From Monarcha castaneiventris obscurior (taxonomy: Eukaryota; Chordata; Aves; Passeriformes; Monarchidae), in NCBI GenBank assembly GCA_026261815.1, contig JAMPIT010000258.1:10345501-10409500 (forward strand): 64,000 nt of DNA. The letters are read 5' to 3'. How positions within the stretch are numbered: the first letter of the stretch is position 1; every line of letters begins with the position of its first letter. The notes under the pieces are model-generated. The model ran no database searches. It saw nothing but the letters and a program-made list of their open reading frames with translations, and was not told where the DNA came from. This document shows positions 57,901-64,000 of this stretch, piece by piece. The translations under genes were made by a program, and so were the position numbers.

Positions 57901-60900
57901 CTGCACTACAGGAGCATGGCCAATTCCACACGCCAGCTCTCCCCCTGCAGCATGTGCTGCCACTTTCTCTGACCCACTTAGCTGAGGGGATAATCCTCAA
58001 ATGAGATGGCAAATACAGCCCAAGCCTCTCCTCTGCAAATGAGATGCAACAGTATCCCCATTCCTCCCCTTCTGCAACTCAGGAGCTTCCCACCACCTTC
58101 AGGAGCAGAGGTGTGCTCAGGGATGCTCCAGTGCCAGCTCCTGGTCCAGCCTCCAAGGTTTCTTCTCAGGAATGCCATGTCCTAACAGAGGAGCAGCATC
58201 AAGACCCCAGCAACAGCCAGCATACCCCCTTCTCTGGGTGCACAGGGCTCCCGCCCACCTGGCAGGTGTAGAGATCAAACACTTTGCACCTACACATCTC
58301 TGGTGCATCATCTCTAGTAACACCTCAGAGGCAGGAAACTACCCGCTGCTCATGCAAGCAGGGAAATGGGAGCTGCCAGCACAAGTGACTTACCCAAGAG
58401 TGAGGCAGCACCAGGGCCACAATGTCCTTACCCAGGAGGTCACACCTGCCCTTCTCCACCTGGACACAGGTGCTGCAGCAGGAGAGCTGCCTTGCAAGGT
58501 GGTGCTGCCCTCAGAAGATGACCCACAAGCTAGCTAACCCTCAAAGTCAGAAGCCAAGTTCATGAGCCACTGAGCCTTCTGCTGGTGGCAGAAGCATACC
58601 TGCATGATCACCTCTGCAGCAATGTCAGTGAAGACAGCTGGGAGGGAACAAGGAGGGAAAGACACAGTATCCAAAGCACTCAGGGAACCCACGGCAAAGT
58701 GGTGAGCCCCAAAAGCAACCCTCTCATGGAGTAATGCCCTAATAAGCTCTGGAGAGGACCATGGCAGCAGCCCAGCACCAAGAATGCTCTGAGCCTGCAG
58801 CCAAGGGCCCTGTGGAAGCAAAGGTGAGAGACCATGGAGGAGGAGAGCTGCTGAAAAGCAGCAGGGATCTCCCAGACTATCAAGATAAGAGACAGAAAGG
58901 TCATGAGACTCCCTGGGGGCTCTGGGAAAGAGCTAGATCCACTTTGGCTGAGTGACAAAGCCAGAGGGGTGGGCCAGCTGGCCCTAGGGAAAGCAGGAGG
59001 AAGAACACAGGGTAGTGGACACAAGAAACAAAGGGGAGAAGAGCGCCCACCAGGGCTGGGAAGCAGCCGACACCACACGCCGCCTGGCAGGGCATCCCTG
59101 AGACAATGCCACCACTGTGCCCACACCCCGCGGCAGGAGCTGCACCAGGCTCACACTCTGGGCAGCCTTTCAGGCCAGCTGCCTGCCCTGCCCTGGCCAC
59201 TGCCCACACGCCTACAGACAGGAGGGGGCTCTGCATGGCTGATGATGTCTCTAGGGAAGAAGGACGGAGAGCAAGTCCTGAGGATTCTGTAAGGTAGCAG
59301 CCAGCATGGCAGGTCTGAATGCGGCCAAAACCGCATGGCAGGGTAGCACAGAAGCAGAGGAAACCCCACTGTCAGTCACACTTCTCACCACAATTCACTG
59401 TGAAAGCTCAACAGAAAACTCAGCCTTTTAATGCAAGCGAAGAGCAGCACTCCAGGGCCAGGCTCCTGCACACAGGTATGGAATCATGGCCAAGGGACTT
59501 CCGAGACTTAAGGGAAATGAAAAGCAGGAAGACAGAGTCCAACATTTCGGAACTGCAGGGGACCTTCTCACACCTTCTCACTTTCTGCCTCAGACCTGCT
59601 ACAAGGGTTTGGGTTGGTCCACAGCCTTTCCCAGGCACAAGAAAAACCAGCTTGTGATCACTTTCTAAACACTAGCAAATGAGGCAACCCTTCCTCTTAT
59701 CCAGCAACACATTAAAATCCCGATGGGTCCCTTTGTGCACCAGGATTTGCAGTCCCCAGATGCAACTCCTTGTCACTGAAAAGGACAGCTCCAGGCTGCC
59801 CTAGGGCTGGGGAATGTGCAGGCTGCCCCTGCCCTTAACCATGGGGAGGACCAGGGCTCACAAATGCAGTGGCAGCATCATTGCCACCGCTGCAGAGGGC
59901 TGGAGCCTGCGCGATGTGCAGCGATGCACAGGGATTCACAGTGGCAGCAGCTCAGCCCAGCCTTCAAGGAAACCCTCCTCTTCGGGGGAAGGTTGCTAAG
60001 CAGCCAGGAAGGGATGTGGCCACGGGAACGGAGATGTCCTGTCCCTTCTGCAGGCATTGGTCCCGAGAGCTGACAGCAGCTCAGGCAATGCAGCCAAGCA
60101 GACAAGCTCGGAGGCCCAGCAGGGCCTGCCCCAGCTCCCAGCTCAGCTGCTGCAGGGGCAGCCATGGCCACAGACAAAGGATGAGTCCTTGGCTGGCACA
60201 AGCTGTTGGAGCCAGCAGGAGGAAAAAAAATGACAGACCCGGTTTTACTATCTCTGCACTGAATCAGCTCCTTGGCTGGACCAGCAGCACAAGGCAGGGG
60301 AAGGTCTTTGAACTCCTGCTGGCAGGAATCAGGCAGCGGCTCTCTGGTTGGCTGCTGCAGGGTCTGACACGAGGAGCCAGAAGCACACATCCTCCTCTGC
60401 TTGACAGGCCAGGGTGGACATGGGCTGCAGCTGCCCAGGACTACATGGTCCCTACAAGTCAACCACAGTGCAAAACCTTCCAGGACCAACCATGAGAAAC
60501 TAGCAGCCTCCAAATGCTTTTGATTCTCTCCCAACTTCCAAACCCTGTCCTCATTACTTTTGGAGCCAACAATAGATAGAAAAAAGCCTGAGATTTCTCC
60601 TTCCCACCCTCTTTCCTCACTGATGTCCAGAAGCACCAGCCTGCAGCACACAGGAGAGGCTGCCCTTACCTCTGGGCATCGGGCTGGGAAATGGCATTGA
60701 CCACAGCCTCCACTGCTGTGTCGAAGAGCTCTGGGTCCTGCAGAGAGGTGAAAGCTGCCTGGATGAGGTTCTCACAGTCCATCAGCGGGATCTCCAGCTG
60801 AACCCAGCTGGAGAAGCACTTCAGCACCTTCTGCTTGATGAAACCCGGGGAGTCCTGCTGCTGCAGCAGCTGCTCCAGCAAAGGGAAGACAGAGCCGCAC

Positions 60901-61406
60901 TCCTGCGCCAGGACGCTGCGTACCTGGCCCTTGCGGTACTGCGGAAGGCGGCTGGTCTGAAACTCCTCAGGCAGCACCGTCAGCAGCTCCAGCAGCGCCA
61001 GGCACCGCGCCCGCCCGTCCACGTTGGAGTCCTCGGCCTGGAACATGCGCACCATGTCTGCCACGGCGCAGGGCCAGGCCTCTGGCATCATGCTGAGTGC
61101 TAGGGAGGCCAAGGCCACGCACAGCCGGGTCAGCACGATCTTGGAGCCGCTGGCGAAGCGCGTGATGTGGGTGAAGAGCTGCGACTTGAGGCTCTCATAC
61201 TGGTCAGCTGGGATGTCATTCCAGTAACGGGAGATTTTTATGTGGAGAGCGCTGGCACCAAAGTACTGGATCTCAGGCACCTTGTCCATGTGGAGAAGCA
61301 GCCAGCTGAAGTGCCACGCCTGGGGGGACACCTGTGCCTGCATCAGCCATTTCTGAGCCAAGTTCTTGTTCTCGATGTTTGGGTCATAATACAGCTGATG
61401 GAGAGC
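39942..61406 (-). CDS. IPO13: Importin-13, lacking only its first coding exon
   Basis: Bidirectional importin-beta family receptor known to import UBC9 and MAGOH-RBM8A and export eIF1A under Ran control. Minus-strand coding exons are 61406-60670, 55236-55096, 54929-54788, 53816-53650, 53297-53177, 52883-52736, 52586-52405, 51515-51489, 50806-50672, 50439-50296, 49897-49817, 49225-49088, 49013-48917, 47078-47026, 41001-40935, 40770-40712, 40582-40493, 40341-40160 and 40038-39942. They give 935 aa in frame, starting ALHQLYYDPNIENKN and ending TEYTADY. Human IPO13 is about 963 aa, so a 28-codon first exon must lie beyond the right edge. The importin-beta N-terminal region is in the large 737-nt exon, and the rest is HEAT-repeat helices. 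One exon is only 27 nt. The long introns at 41002-47025 and 55237-60669 hold no recognisable gene. Confidence 0.97.
41002..47025 (-). other. IPO13: Large IPO13 intron
   Basis: This 6.0-kb intron separates the exon coding GPRDHPDIVDSFMQLLAQ from the one coding ALKRKPDLFLC. It contains a purine-rich AT patch at about 46918-47020 next to the upstream exon. A short segment at about 45675-45730 resembles the CR1 phrase for a cryptic old copy, but too weakly to call. Open frames within it lack family resemblance. Confidence 0.5.
55237..60669 (-). other. IPO13: Large IPO13 intron after the 737-nt exon
   Basis: About 5.4 kb. AT-richer patches at 56440-57030 and 57350-57700 may be decayed repeats that I cannot classify. 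No exon, RNA gene or intact mobile element is visible. Confidence 0.5.
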
Positions 61407-64000
61407 CTGGAAAAGAGAGGGAAGCACCCTAGAGCAGCTGAGGAGCACCACTGTGGCCTGTCCTGCCTGGGAAAGGCTTACCAGGAAGGCTCACTAGGAT
61501 GGAGCCCCGCACAGCCAGCCCCCCTCCCCAGGGCAGCCTGTGTTAGCTGGCCTCCCTTTTCCTATTCTCAGTGAAGCAAGAGTGATCTGGCAGCAGGAGA
61601 GGACCTGCAAAGCATCCTTCCCCTCCTCTCATGCTTCACTCTAGAAATGTCTTTTCCTCAGTCATTTCCCATCTTCACCTTCACTCGTGCTGAATCTGCC
61701 TGCTTCCCTGCTGATGTGGCATCACTGGGGTGGGCGCAGGACCCTTCTTCCATATGAGGACTGTAAGGGACATGGCTGACCAGCACTCCTGCCTTCCACT
61801 CACACCTGCTCTCTGAAAGGTGCTGTGGTCCACAGCTTGCATCTATGAGCCCATGGAATGCAGGAGCCACTGCAGATCCTTGTCTGTCAGGTTATGCAGA
61901 ATCCTGAAAATCCACAGTCACTAAGTTCAGGGATTAATCTCTCCATGAAGTCTCTTCAAAATATTCCCAAACCCACCCAGTTACAGCTGAGCCAAGAGAG
62001 CTGGCATCCAACCCTGCCTTTGCCAGTCCAGGTCTGCTCAGTCCATCTCTCCATATGGAGAAGGGAAACATCACTTACCTGCTCCTGCAGCTTTGTGAGA
62101 TCTAGTTACTGCTTTGCATAGCTCAGATCCACACGAACAGCTTCACACAGGCTACAAGGCTTTATTTGCAGGGGAATATTACACAGATATGAAGCCCAAC
62201 CTTAATTAGTTACTTATCCTGAGTGGGTACAGCCAGCAGCCAGCTATGTCCTCCCACAAGGAGGGGAAGAATAACTACCCCTTGCCTGAACTCCACCTTC
62301 CAGCAGCAAGGATTTCTGCCTGGCACAGCATGTTTCATTTCAAATTGCTGACTGCACACGCCAGGAGCAAGGAAAATCCATGGCACCTGTCAGACAATCA
62401 GGCACCCGTCGCACCCCACCAGCAAATCAGACGATGATTGCAGCAGGTGCAGAGGACTTTTCTGTGTCCCCACCCTGGCTCCAGGTCTCAAATAGCCTCC
62501 CCCCCCACAAAAAAAGGCTCTATTAAATTCTTGCGGTTCTTGTACCCAGGAAGGGATTTAAACCCTATTTTTAAGCATGCAGAGCTGGCAGCTTGGGGCA
62601 CGGGAACAAGCTTCCCAAACAAGCGCTTGTGCCTCCTGCTGCTTCCCAGTGTGAGACCACAGAGCAGGACAATATGGCAGGAACTTTACAGAGTTGGCAT
62701 TGCCTGGGCCATAATTTGAATTACCGCTGTTTAAGACTGACAGGGGAAAATGAGGATAACCTCTTTGTAAGAAAGAGGTTATGAAGTACGTCGTAGGAGA
62801 CAGAGTCAGCCAACATGGGCTGCAGAGGGACAGCATCTGACCCACTAAAACACGTATCCTGACACAGAAAAGGTTAACCCTCGATAAGCAGGGCATGGGA
62901 GAGAGAAATATGTCCCAACAGAGCAAGCCAAGGGGAGACCACAAGCTCTCAGTAGCCAGCCAAACCTTTGCTCTGTTTCCACTTATCTTGGACTTGGATG
63001 CAGGAAGCATCACTCAGCTGCTGGGGCAGAGGTAAGCACTGTCATTCCCTCCAAGCAAAGCAACAATTTACTTCACTCCAGAGCAGCAGCTGCAGATGTG
63101 CTAAAAGCTCAGCCACTCCTGGGGGTAGGAACCTGGCTCCTACCCCTGCTCTTGTGCTAAGGACTGAGTCATCCTGCAGCAGGGCTGAAGCTGGAGCTCC
63201 CAGCCATTACCAGCTCAGTCTCCTACTCGCTCCCATCAGAGCTTGCTGCTTATTTTTCTTCCCAAATAAACCTCACTTGAGATTCCCAGAATGGTGACAG
63301 CCCACTCTTTCCCTTCCCTGCTTGCCGGGCACTGCCACAAGGTTAAAAGAGCAGTGCCCTCTGCCTGCTCCCTAGCCCAGGATCCTTCCCCTCCTCTTCT
63401 CAACCTCTATTTTTACACCTCCATGCACTTTCTAATGAATTTATTTCTTCTATTTTGAATAGTGCTACTGCTTAGAAAATTGTAGGGAGAAAAAAATCCC
63501 TATGCATCACATATTTCAAGGCACAATGTGTACACAGGAGCACAGGGTGTACACAATGTGTACACACTCCTGCACAAAGGAGCCCTAACCTCTAAACCAG
63601 CACAAACTATGCAAAACACAGACCTGACCATGTGTGCAAGATGGACCTGGCCCACAGTGTTGGGTTTCTGACCCACAAGCCCCCCAGTTTCTCACCTGTG
63701 CTGGCCACAGAGCTGCTGCATGCCAGTCTCACAGCAGGGAGACTGCCAGGCAAAGCATGGCACTGTGCACACTCTGGGCACACCACAGCGAGCCCCAGGA
63801 GCAATCTATGTGCAGGGCAATCCTTGCACAGCACTGCAGGTGACTGGGACCATGGCAGGGCAGCAGAGCAGGGGTTGGCAAACACAGTCTGCCTGCTGGG
63901 AAGCAGCTCAGGGCTCATCCTCCACATGGCTGGGGCTGCCAGTGTTGCTGGCTAAGGCCTGATCCTGCCAACAGGGTCTGCTTCAAGCCAGCAGCCTCTG
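61407..64000 (-). other. IPO13: IPO13 intron 1, running off the window
   Basis: No sequence coding the expected N-terminal FTVENVEK segment, and no CpG island, is seen to the right of 61406. The interval is therefore intron whose upstream exon lies outside. It contains two copies of the palindrome TGTGTACACA at 63527-63536 and 63557-63566, 30 bp apart. Confidence 0.6.

Noticed and set aside
61407..64000. Search for the IPO13 start exon
   Set aside because: No CpG island and no sequence coding the expected FTVENVEK end were found, so the exon was placed outside the window and not forced onto a weak ATG.

Overview
This is nuclear DNA from a vertebrate, most likely a bird. Five multi-exon genes with GT-AG introns read as close orthologues of mammalian genes. 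The introns are short, promoters sit in CpG-rich islands, and the one clear LINE is a CR1 element carrying an ERVL-like LTR, a combination typical of avian genomes. The gene set SLC6A9, B4GALT2, ATP6V0B, DPH2, IPO13 is the conserved neighbourhood of human 1p34.1. I could not assign a species.

Layout from left to right: a TG/CA-rich stretch and a CpG island (1-1500) precede SLC6A9 (+, glycine transporter GlyT1), which has two alternative coding first exons (3291-3320 and 7631-7717) and twelve shared coding exons (11801-16579). B4GALT2 (-, beta-1,4-galactosyltransferase 2) is convergent with it, with six coding exons at 19868-22902 and a CpG-island non-coding exon near 25258. ATP6V0B (-, V-ATPase c'' proteolipid) has eight coding exons at 28339-34878. 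DPH2 (+, diphthamide synthesis) has six coding exons at 35218-38606 and shares a 339-bp divergent promoter with ATP6V0B. IPO13 (-, importin 13) fills 39942 to the right edge: nineteen coding exons are present and the exon with the start codon lies beyond position 64000.

The genes do not form one pathway. They are a glycine transporter, a Golgi glycosyltransferase, a proton-pump subunit, a translation-factor modification enzyme and a nuclear transport receptor, held together by old synteny. All reading frames are intact across the splice junctions given. The reconstructed lengths are 633 and 652 aa (SLC6A9 isoforms), 373 (B4GALT2), 204 (ATP6V0B), 478 (DPH2) and 935 aa of IPO13.

I found no clearly new gene system. 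The items worth a second look are regulatory and structural: the orientation of DPH2 relative to mammals, the evenly spaced CCAAT boxes in its shared promoter, an intronic array of four CCAAT boxes in SLC6A9, an RFX/CRE/CCAAT composite upstream of SLC6A9 exon 1b, a microsatellite serving as the polypyrimidine tract of the last ATP6V0B intron, a nested solo LTR inside CR1, and an LTR-like fragment in ATP6V0B intron 1.
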